62,148 bases of DNA. It comes from [Haemophilus] felis. GTDB taxonomy: Bacteria; Pseudomonadota; Gammaproteobacteria; Enterobacterales; Pasteurellaceae. The stretch covers positions 1 to 62,148 of the forward strand of contig MUYB01000015.1 in the NCBI GenBank assembly GCA_002015125.1. Direction: 5' to 3'. The notes under the pieces are model-generated. The model searched no databases. It was not told where the DNA came from and saw only the letters and a program-made list of their open reading frames with translations. The stretch's first letter is position 1. Each line of letters begins with the position of its first letter. Shown piece by piece: positions 1-11,200 of the stretch. A program made the position numbers and the translations under genes.

Positions 1-1711
1 GATTATTCTCCACCGCATTCTCAGCTATTTTCATTCCTTGGCTTATCGTTGCGATATTTTCAGCACTATTCCCTGTTGCCGTTAAACCACTAGCGATACC
101 AGCTACAAGTTTACTTAAGTTTAAGACTTGCTGTTTTTCTGCGTCAGTTAGCTCATTTGTTTTTTTATTACCATAGAGGGCTTGGCTTAGTATTGGTGCG
201 GATAACTCGCCAACACCTGCTGCAATAGCGCCTGTTGCAGCTTTTCCGCCCGTGAGTTCTGCTTCAATTGCACCCCATAAAATATGCGCTGGAATGTTAA
301 GTTCAGGAATCTCTTCTGTGATGTTTTTTATTGCTTGGTTGATATAAGGCGAAGCCGCTCCCGTAGCTATCGCTTTCGGGCTTAGTCCTGCTAATGCAAG
401 ACTAAGTGCGGTTGTAATTGCGTCAACTTTACGCTTGTTTTTACCCCCTGTTTCCCAGCTTTTCGCTTCTTCTCGTTTGGCTTTTGCTGTTTGATAGTCA
501 CCTGCTTTTTCAGCCTCTTTTGCTTCCTCCTCTAAATCTTTAGCCTGTCTATGACTAAAATTCGTTGCGGCTGTTGCAATATGTCCTACCGCTTCAGTAA
601 TCATTTTCTGCTCTTTTAATAGCTGATTAACATCCTTCGGCTGTTCCACCTGTTTATTCGCTTGGCTAAGGTCTGTGTTAATCCCTAATGCCGCTGCGGT
701 GGTTTCTGTCGGTTGGCTATCTTTGTTTAGGGTGATTTTGCCTTCTGTTAATGTGGCTTTGGTTGCGGTGCTATCCTCTCCCTGTTCGTGCATAGGTAAA
801 CTTGGGTTTACACTGGTACCTGATTGTGAATAACCTCCCGAGATAGCGCCACTAGTAGCACCATAGTTTGCGTTGTTGTTGATATTTTCAAAAGTGAGTT
901 TATTCGTTTTTAGTTCACTGTTTTTGGCATTTGTGCTAGCAATCACACCGCCTTTAAGATGCACATTATCTGCACTGATGTGATAACCGCCTTCCTCAGC
1001 AAATAATCCTGCCTGTTCATTCACCTGTTTTCCAGTTGCTTTGCCAGTGCTTGCATTGGCATTGCCACTAAACTCCCACGCGCTACCAAAACCAAACTCA
1101 ACCTTGGTTCCTAGCCCAATTTGGTTGTTCTTCTGTTTGTGTTCGTCTTGTAAGCTTTCGATAGTGAGATTGCCTTTGATGTCGGCATTGATAGTATTGG
1201 CTTTAGCAGTGGTGCCTGTTAAAGTGGTGTCGCCACCGCTTTCGAGGTGGAGGGTTTCGGTGTCAAGATGGCTGTTGTGATAGGTTTTGCCCTCACTCGT
1301 TTGTTTGCCTTTGCTAAACCCTTCTTTGGCATAGAACGACCAACCTGTTTTAGCCCCCACACTAAATGCCGTGCCCACTTCCGTGCCATAGCTTTGATTT
1401 TTGCCTTGTTGTTTGTAGTGGCTTTCACCTGCTTGTAGCTCAATACCTTGTTTACCCTTTAAGGTGATTTCACTACCTGCTATTCGCTTGCCATTTTCGT
1501 CTCGAGAAGTGAAATCCGTATGAGTTGCACTTAATGACCCACTGCGAGCTTCTATCTCAAGCTGTTTTGCATTCAGTAAATTGCCAATACTTTCTCGTAT
1601 TTCTCCTCGTTGGTTTTGACTGGAATGAGAAAGCCCTACGCCACTTTCAACTCGGAATAACACCGCTTTATCCTCGTGCTTTAATTTACTTAAGATATCT
1701 TTGTGATCTCT
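1..1711 (-). pseudogene. Orphan cdiA 3' module (FHA-2 tail plus PT-VENN pretoxin), start-less and cut by the window edge
   Basis: One open frame runs leftwards from just after a TAA at 1714-1712 to the window edge, with no start codon near its head. Its first ~340 residues parallel the FHA-2 tail of the main CdiA (3.9-4.9 kb), beginning around the shared DKAVLFRVESGVGLSHS. After an ANK motif near 660 the two diverge, and the orphan continues with its own pretoxin domain (KQQVLNLSKLVAGIASG) ending in AENAVENN, encoded at 22-2. Seen directly: the VENN motif is the last complete thing in the window, so its toxin and immunity gene lie outside. Known for CDI loci: displaced cdiA-CT modules without a start follow the main cdiI and are silent unless recombined onto cdiA. 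It starts about 20 bp after the cdiI stop, which fits that layout. Confidence 0.88.
1152..1405 (-). repeat. 254-bp perfect direct repeat, orphan copy
   Basis: Base-for-base comparison by eye shows this stretch is identical to 4393-4646 (offset 3241). It lies in the FHA-2-like part of the orphan module. An offset of 3241 moves codon phase from the orphan frame onto the cdiA frame, so recombination between the copies would give an in-frame fusion. Flanking sequence is similar but diverged. Confidence 0.92.
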
Positions 1712-1732
1712 TTATTAATAGAAACTATAAAA

Positions 1733-2200
1733 TTAATTAAGAGAAACTCTTCCTCCATTACCAATATCTACTAAAGGATATATATCTATACCCAATCCAT
1801 TTTCTTCTAACAACGTCATAAACTCCAAGTAAAATTCTTTGCAAATTATTTTCTCATCATAATAATTATCATATAAATTGAATTTATCAATGAGATTATA
1901 TGCTTTTTCCGTGGCAGAAAAATACCAAAACCACCCTCCAAAACTCTCCATTTCATCCGCATGATGTATTAAATCAACAATATTTTTTTTTATAGATTCA
2001 CCTTTAATATGAAGCTCAATTAAATCTAAAGAAACCAGCCGATAATAAATATCAATAGTTATCTGAATAGCATGATTTTTCTCTAAAGAAAAATATCTTT
2101 CAACATAAGAAAAAAAATAAAAAAAATTATCATCATCATCATATGAAACCAATTTAGATAAATAATTTTGAATAAATAATATTAAATCATTTTTCTTCAT
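1733..2200 (-). CDS. cdiI: Putative CdiI-type immunity protein, unrecognised family
   Basis: A 155-residue, AT-rich gene whose ATG lies one base after the cdiA stop codon, so the two are probably translationally coupled. No signal peptide or membrane segment is visible, which fits a cytoplasmic immunity protein. The protein is acidic and aromatic-rich, with a DDDD run near residue 21 and motifs such as FGGWFWYFSATEKAY. I recognise no family. The assignment rests on position: in E. coli-type cdiBAI loci the gene directly after cdiA encodes the cognate immunity protein, which binds and neutralises the C-terminal toxin. The marked AT bias shared with the 3' end of cdiA fits a toxin-immunity cassette acquired as a unit. 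Confidence 0.72.
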   Translation of the reverse strand: MKKNDLILFIQNYLSKLVSYDDDDNFFYFFSYVERYFSLEKNHAIQITIDIYYRLVSLDLIELHIKGESIKKNIVDLIHHADEMESFGGWFWYFSATEKAYNLIDKFNLYDNYYDEKIICKEFYLEFMTLLEENGLGIDIYPLVDIGNGGRVSLN

Positions 2201-2201
2201 C

Positions 2202-5200
2202 TTATTTACCCCCTAGTGACTTAGGAAATTTTAACTTAAGGGGTTGTTCAGAATTAAGATCTAAAATTTCATTTGTTTTTATTTCTAATGTAGCTGTCCC
2301 AGATAAAGTCTTATAACTAGAGTTATCATTAGCACCCGATCTATAAACTATAGATTGCCTATTTCCTAAATCTACTTTAAAACAATTAATACAATCTTTC
2401 CCAATTCCATTTTTTTTAAATAAGTCCCTCCCCGCTTCCCATTCTGCACTGGTAATTTTCCTCCCTAGGAATTTCTCAGCAAAATCTAAAGCCATACGAT
2501 CGGGATTAGATGAAGGTGGCATATTTCTAGGAACACCATTCTTTCCTTCAACAGGTAGCTTTGTTTTGTTATCCAAGGCATATCCAGGTAATACCCCCTG
2601 ACTTAATTTATTTACCGCATTAGTATTATAAATATTAATCTCTATCCATGATGATATCTTATTATTTAATTCAGCATTAAATTTAGGGTTATTCTTACCC
2701 AAGTTAGCCACATCACTTTTTACTTCAGCAGTCGTAATACTATCTGTAATCTTACCCGATTCATTTGTAGGCTTAGCTTTACCACCTGAATGAACTTGTA
2801 CCGTTTTTCCAACACCTATCGCCCAACCACTCTCAGCAATCGCCCCCATTGCAGCTTTTCCATACGCATTATCAGTCGATAAAAACTCGCCTAGCGTAAA
2901 TAACCCTCTCGCATTCGGGTAATTTGTAGTAAGAATATTATTTAACTGGTTAGCAGCCTTTTCATCCCGACTTGCATTAGATTGTGCTTGGTCATTTTCT
3001 GTATATTGTTTCAGCCCACTAGCAGAAATTCGGCGTTTGTTCATTGCCTCTAAAGCACTTTCATAGACTGAAAGCACCGTCTCTTTGCCTGCCTGTTTGT
3101 GATAATTTCTGTTTTCTTGAATGCCTTTTGATAATAACCATTCACTGCTTGATAACGCTGTGTCTGTCAGTTTTACTCGATTGTATAAATCTTTATTACT
3201 CGCTATATATTGGCTGTTGAGAAGGCTGTTTTTATATTCATCAGTTCCTCTATCTAAGATTGCAAATAACGCCTTATTTTTAGCTTTGGCTTGGAGTTCA
3301 TTTAAATAAGCTCTTGCTTGCTTGTTTTCCACAAGGTGAGCCGCATCATCTGAAACGCCACGCAAACCTTCTTCTGTTAGTTGTTCAATGGCTTTTTCTT
3401 TTGAGATACCCTGCAAGGCAGCATATTTCTCCGCATTTGCTCGGATAAGCTCAATTTCACTTGGATGCAACTGTCGATTATTTTCCTCAGTCAACCTTGC
3501 TATGTTCATCCCTATCGTGGTCGTTTGGCTATCTCCACCGATTGCATTTCCTATCGCCATTCCAAGCCCCGTTGCGGTCAGGCTTTGAATCGCATTGCGT
3601 TGCTCTTGGCTTAAATTGGTGTGCTTTCCAAGGTACTCTGCCACATAGGTGTTCAGTAATTCACTACCCACCGTGGATGCCGCTCCAGCCAGTAAATCTC
3701 CGCCGCCCTCTTTCCCTGCTATAAATCCAACCAAACCGTGCAGAGCCATTTTTTGTGGGCTTCCATCTTCCCACTTCATTTCCTGAGAAATTGTGCCAAC
3801 GAAATTTGCCCCTGCCTTTACAATGCTTGCAACCGCCGCTTTCTTTTTCTCCTGTTCGGCAAGGTCGTATTGGGTGATTGGTTTATTCGCTTCGGTAAGA
3901 TTGGTGTTAATCCCTAACGCTTCTGCTGTAGTTACCGTTGGGTTACTGTCTTTGTCTAAGGTGATTTTCCCTTCTGTCAGCGTGGCTTTTGTGGTTGCAC
4001 TGTCTTTGCCCTGTTGGTGCATCGGCAAACTTGGGCTCACATTGGTATTACCATCCCCACCTTCTGTCTTGTAGCCACCCGAGATTGCACCGCTTGTGGC
4101 ACTATAATGACTGCTGTTTTGCAGGTCTTTGAAGGTGAGTTTGTTGGTTGTCAGTTTGCTGTTATTTGGATTGGTACTGGCTATTACACCACCTTCAAGA
4201 TGTACATTATTTGCGTGAATGTGATAACCGCCTTCCTCAGCAAATAATCCAGACTGTTCATTCACTTGTTTTCCCGCTGCTTTGCCGCCGCTTGCATTGG
4301 CATTGCCGCTAAACTCCCACGCACTGCCAAAACCAAACTCAACCTTGGTTCCCAAGCCTATTTGTTTGCTGTTTTGGTTGTGCTTATCTTGCAAGCTTTC
4401 GATAGTGAGATTGCCTTTGATGTCGGCATTGATAGTATTGGCTTTAGCAGTGGTGCCTGTTAAAGTGGTGTCGCCACCGCTTTCGAGGTGGAGGGTTTCG
4501 GTGTCAAGATGGCTGTTGTGATAGGTTTTGCCCTCACTCGTTTGTTTGCCTTTGCTAAACCCTTCTTTGGCATAGAACGACCAACCTGTTTTAGCCCCCA
4601 CACTAAATGCCGTGCCCACTTCCGTGCCATAGCTTTGATTTTTGCCAACTTGTTTTGAATGACTTTCTCCTGCCTGTAGCACTAGCCCTTCTTTTGCCTT
4701 CAGGCTGATGCTGCTACCTGCTAGCCGTTTGCCATTTTCGTCTCGTGAGGTGAAGTCGGTATGGGTGGCACTGAGTTTGCCGCTGCGTGCCTCTATTTCA
4801 AGCTGTTTTGCATTCAGTAAATTGCCAACACTTTCACGGCTTTCGCCTGTTTGATTTTGGCGTGAATGTGAAAGCCCTACTCCGCTTTCAACTCGGAATA
4901 ATACGGCTTTATCATCATTATTGAGTACGCTTTCTGCTGTATTTTTTAACGTATAACCCTGTGCCGCTAAGCCCATCAGCTGTGCGGCTTTCACTCGGTC
5001 GCTTGCTTCTTTGTTTTTCACCGCATTTTCCGTTGCGTTGATTAAATCAATTATCGGCGATATTACGCGAGTAAATTGCCCCACTTTTAAATCACTTGCG
5101 TGACTGCGGTGGTGTTGCGTGTTGTGGGCGCTGTCTATGGTGACGGATTCTGCACTCACCTTAATCTTATCTTTCGCCAAGACTTGACCGCTGGTTTGGT

Positions 5201-8200
5201 GAATATCTTTGCTTGAATAAATGTCAATACCACCATTGAGACTTGCGACCATACTCCCTTGATGCCTCACACTTTTACCATCTTGGTTACTCAGTTTACG
5301 GTTATAACCTGAAAAACGTTCTGTTTCCGAGACCACCGCCTCACCAATGCCGTGACCTGTACTGGATTCATTTTGGGCGCGAAGTGTGTTGGCAGTGGTT
5401 ATCCGTACATCCTTGCCTGCCCAAATTATCATATCGTTATGACTAACAGCCTGTGTCCCTGCTAATGTCACATTGCCTTTTTCGGCTGCAATCAAACCTT
5501 TACCCCCAAAAGAAAGCACGCTAGCCTGCTCTTTCGTCAAGCTGCCATCGCCTTTTTCTTTGCTGTGATAAGCACCAACCACTTCAGTGAAACGACGAGA
5601 TAAATCAATATCGATGCCTTTTTGTTTGTGGCGGTTGGTTTGTATTTGCTCTGTGCTGGCAACACCCAAGTCAACATTGCCTTTGGCTTGAAGTGTTCCA
5701 TCACCTTGTGCTGTCAAGTGCGAACCTTGGCTTGTGATATCACCCTCTGTCGCTCGAACAAACAAATTACCGCCCGCATTTGTTTCCACCACATTGGCTT
5801 TTTCAGTATGCGCAAAGCCTTCACGCTGCTTTTTGTTCGCCGTTAAGTAAGGGCTTGCACCATTTAGCACTTGTTGGAAGGTTTTATCAAAGGTTTCGCC
5901 TGCTGTTACCGATTTACCTACCAAACTCCCTGCAGAGCCTTGGCTAGATTGTTCGCCATAACGGCTCTTAAAGACAGCAGCAGGGTTATAGACCAGCCCG
6001 ATACCAAAGCCTTTTGAGTTTGAGGAATAACTGTAAACATTATCAGTTTGATCTATTTTCGCATTAAAGTGAATCTGTTTCCCCTCAACAAGAATATCCT
6101 TTCCAGACTCAAATTTCGTTGCATTGGCAGTCACATTGCCTAAATTGGATAGGACAGCAATATTGCCATATTGGGTGCTTAACTGAGAACCTTGATGCTC
6201 AATCTGATATTCTGTATCTCGTTCTTGCTGCTCACTACGCCCAATTCCGATACGAGCACTGCCTTGTGAAAAACTTGCACTAAAGCCTGATTTTTTCGAT
6301 GCCACATAATGATGTTCACGACGCTTACTTTGTGCGGCATTTAAGTAAACCCTTTCTTGTCCTTCAAGATGAATATTTTGCTTGGCTTTAATGGTTGAGC
6401 CTTCATCCGTCAGTGTATCGCCAGCATATAACATAACGCTATCACCCTGCAGAGAACTCTCTACCGCGGAGTTGATTTCGTGCTTATGTTGAGAGATATT
6501 CGTGCTTTTTGAAAGCAAGCCTTTTGACGTTGTCTTTACACTGCTTGCAAAATGTTCTTCAGCTCGCCCAGTTTCAATTTTCACATTCCCTTTGAGGGCT
6601 GCAATTTTTAGCGCCCCTGCTTCACTTAAAATCTGTCCTTGACGAATATTTACATTATCTTCTCCAACAATAACTACATCTGCTTTGCCTTTTAGTTGGC
6701 TACCAACTTCATTTTTTTGCTCTAAATGGTAATAGTTATCCCTGTTGATACTATAGTGTTCTTTATTTTGGTTTTTTAGCGTGGTGATAGACACCGTTTT
6801 AGCTCCGGCTTTTAACACCCCTTGACTATCAATTAATGCACCTTTTAACGTTAAATCCTCTCGGCTTTGTAACTGTAATATCCCCCTATCACTGGTTACT
6901 TTTACTGTACCCACGCGATCTACAATTTGACGTTCAAAATTACCCTCTGCACTTTTTGCATAAGATTGACGACTTGCTATCTCTAATTTTTTATCTGCAT
7001 CTAGTAATAAGGAATCTACAGCTTCAATTCGTCCACCTAGATTGATCAAGTTTTGTTTAGCTGAAAGATCAACTGTCTTACCTAAAACTATCCCAAGATT
7101 TTCCAACTGTTTTGTGTGAATGTGATTTAAGTCTCGTCCTGCAATAATCCCTGAGTTCGTTAAATCCCCGACATTTGCGATAATTTCATTGGCTGAAATC
7201 AAGGCGCCACTAGTCCGAATATCCGTATTGCGCGCCACCAAATACACCTGAGGCGTAAGAACATTGAGCTTTTGTCCATTTGATAAAATAACTTCTTTAT
7301 TGACTAACCAAACCATATCGCTGGTTAATTCAGACATTTGTTCTGCCGTTAAACCAACACCTAAGGTTAAATTAAATTGCTTAGCATATTTAACGCCGTT
7401 GTTCATCAAGAATTTATATTGCTCAAAATCACTATTATAGCCTTCAATAAAACGACGCCCTGTGAGCTGATTAATTTGTTCATTGACTAAACGTTGTTCA
7501 TAGAAACCATCCCCCAAACGCTTATGAGTACGATTGTGGTCATAACGCAGCTGCTCAAACATATAATCACTGCTTAACCACTGTTTACGTTGCGTAAATT
7601 TAGGATCTGTCTCAATTAGATAACCTTGTGGATTATCTGGGTTAATTCGATAAAGACTTGCCTGCGGTAACTTCGCATCCACAGGATGTGTTTTAATGCC
7701 GCTAATTCCCCCATTTATCACAGCAGAATTAATACTCACATTTTTATCTTTATTAGTAGAAGAAAGATGTGTTGAATTCAACGCCTGAGGGTTAATTTCA
7801 ACAGGTTCTACCTTAATATTTGAAGCGGTTTCTTGAGAGCCAATTTTTAACCCTGAAGCATAATCTGCTACATTCGCATTTTCTAACAAAGTGAAAGCGC
7901 CAAGTTGAAAAATTTGATCTGGTTGAGGCGCTTTATAATCACGGGAAGATTCAAAACGTCTTGGTCGTCTTTTCCTTTTATAAAATTTTCTTTTTACATA
8001 AGAATGAGTAAACCGTCCTAAATGAATAGATGAAATCACACCTTCAGCATCTTTATTATGTATTTCAGAGGATTCAGCAGATAATCTTCCCCCAATAATG
8101 ATTTGGCTTTTATCATTTTCTAAACTACCAATAAAAGTTGCATCTCCACCAATTAATATTTTTGCAGGATCCGTTTGATCAATTTCGCTTTTATTGCTTT

Positions 8201-11200
8201 CTATTCGATAATCCCAAATAAACCAATCTCGACTATCAATGCGCTTACCTTCTTTAGTGTAATAACTTGCATAAGATTGATTTTTTGCACTGCTTCGACG
8301 ATCGTATCGACCGCCACTTAGCCGCTCTCCTGATTGAGAAGTGGCATATTCTTTGTGATAAGTTGTAGGTAATTCAACCTGTTTTGTGGAGAAATTAAGA
8401 TTTTGGTTAATTAAGGCGCTTGTATTGATATTCCCTTTACCTAAGGCTTCAATAGTGGCACTGCCATTATCCACCAATGTAGCATTACCAATAACATTCC
8501 CCTGATCATTTACCTGACCACCAATAACGAGATCACCTAAGCTTAAAATCAGGGCATGATTTCGATTAGTCAACGTGCCAACAGCAAGCTGTAGTTTTTC
8601 TCTAGCAGCAATAGTGGCTGAATGAGATTGACCATTGACGCTTTCAGCAAGATTTTGAAGATGCGCAGACTGAATAGTTAAATAATTACCATAGATCTTA
8701 CCCGTACCAATATTCCTTAGATTCGCGCTGTTAATATCTGTTTTATATCCATCAATTAATCCGCGGTTTGTCAATATTTGGCTAGTAAACTGCGTTTCAT
8801 TAGCTGAAACCTCAGCATCCTTGTGATTAATAATTTCATGGGCAGACAATATGGCTTTATTTCCAACGCGCTGAATCACATTATTTTCAAAATTGCCTGC
8901 GGTTTTAAAGATTAAATTATTACCAACCTCGAAAGCCTTATTTAAACTAAAGCTCTCTTTAATTGAAATCATTAGATCACCAGCAGTTTGGATGCTGCCT
9001 TCTGACTCAATTCCTTTTGCTTCTAATGCAATGCGATTTTTCCCCTGAATCATCCCTTCTTGGTTATTTATCATCAAATTATTCTGATGAGAAATTACCA
9101 TAGCATCCGCAGACAGTAATTCTCCTTGTTGATTATTAAAACGAAAATCCGATCTGATATCAGCAAGCTTTTGCGCATAAACACCGCCTTGTTGATTATT
9201 TAACGTTGCGGTATTGATGTTCAGATTAACCCCTTGAATCCCTCGTTGTGGCAATGCGCCTTTCGCTTTAGTTTGTTGGTTATCCAATTGAGTAACATTC
9301 AAAATAAGCGTTTCACCTGAAATAACTGAGCCTTTATCTGAAATTGCGCGATTATCAATATGCTTTGCATGAATAATATTGTGTCCTGCTGATATCACCC
9401 CTTCTCGATTGTCTAAGGTTTCACTTTGTACATTCAGCTTTTGCGCTGCAACTATTTTCCCCATACTGTTTTGTATGTGGTTTCCATGTGTATTAATAGC
9501 AAGATTCCCAGCTTTACTAACCAATATGCCTTTCCTATTATTTAACACACCTTTGTTGACTACAGAGATATTTTGGTTCGCATAAATGATCCCATCATCA
9601 TTACTTAGATTATTTGCCTGAATAGCAATATGCTCATTAGCAAACAACTGTCCTTTTGTTGAAATAATGTCATCCTGCAATGTTAATCGAAGGGATTTAG
9701 CGCTATGTAAAGTTCCTTGAGCATTTTCAAGGGATTTACCTTCAATAAAGAAATGACCTTGTGTCGTAAATACTGCGCCCAGCGTGCTTATATTTTCAGC
9801 ATTTAAACGTAAATCAGCAGTTCCTGTTTGTTTCCACACTGCATCTTTTGCATACAATGTCTGTTGATTGGTCTCAATATGCATTGCACTAAGATAACTG
9901 GATTCTGTAGAAAGTCTTTTGGGTGTTTTGAAGATTAATTTTTCTTTTGCTTCCAATCTAGCAAAATCCACATTAATGTCCCCAGTTCTTGCCTCAACGT
10001 TTATGTTATAAGCATAGTTTTGACTATGATTTAAGTTAAGGTTTTCTGTATGGACGCTAAGCCCCCCTGATGCTAAATTTTTTCCATGTAACATCACTTG
10101 ATCACGCGCGACAATTTGAATCATTTTTCCCTGCGCAGTTCTTTCCTCTAATCGCCGCACTTCCCCCTGTACACTATCCTGCACATTAACGCCTGCGGCA
10201 ATTAAAGATAAGCGCGTTGCTTCGATAGTTGGGGCGCTATAGTGAATATTTCCTTGAGCTAAGGTTTCCCCTTGTTGTGTAATGCCTTTTTCTGCCTGTT
10301 TATGCACATCCCCCTGACGAGCGACAACTGAACCCTGTTGTTGAATAGTTGATTTGCTATTTAGGCGGATATCCCCTTGGTGGTTTTCAATTTTGCCCGT
10401 GTTTTGGTTCTCAATATCTTGTGTGCTGGTCAGGCTGAGTGCTTGTGCGGCGTTAAGCGTGCCTGTGTTTATGATGCGTCCTTGGCTGTCAATCTGCAGG
10501 CTATCGCTACTCGCCCCTATATGCCCCGCATTGCGTACACCTAAGCCTTTCTCTGTGCCGATAAGGTGGATTTTACCAGCATACATTCCACCGAGTTCGC
10601 CCACATCCACCGCAAATTGTGGAGCGGTTTCATTTGAGTCTGTTTGTTCTGTATGAATAATTTGTAACGCGCCTGCTTGGGTGCTAGCGCCGTTGCCATT
10701 GCTAGACTCAGGCGTTAAACGCTTAACTTTATTTTTTCCTGTAACAACATCAACTTCCTTTTTCGACCAAATGCCAGCATTGGCTTTTACTTCTCTAGAG
10801 AGGATTTCGGTATAGTCCACACGGCTGTTATCTAAGCCCTTACCATCAACCTGAACCTTGCCTTTTTCCACCACAAAGCCTTCAAGGTTGCCGTTTTGAA
10901 TTTGTGGTTTTCCTGTGCTAAAAGTCGCTCGGTCTGAATTGATAATGCCACATCCGCTACAATGAATACCTGATGGGTTAGCAATAATCACATCCGCTTT
11001 TTGTCCTGCCACTTCCACATAACCTTTAAGAAGACTTGGGTCATTAGAATTCACTTCATTTAAGATGACCTTCGCTTCCCCTTTGGCTAAATACGGGTTG
11101 CCTTGCACCCAACCTGCTTGTTGGGTTGAGGTGTTTTTACGACTGTTATTGAGAATTGCGCCTTTGGTATCTACATCAAATTTTGAATATTTATTATGAG

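Noticed and set aside
1219..1443. Minus-strand frame of 74 codons repeated at 4460-4648
   Set aside because: It is a shadow of the FHA coding frame. The two look alike only because of the 254-bp repeat underneath.
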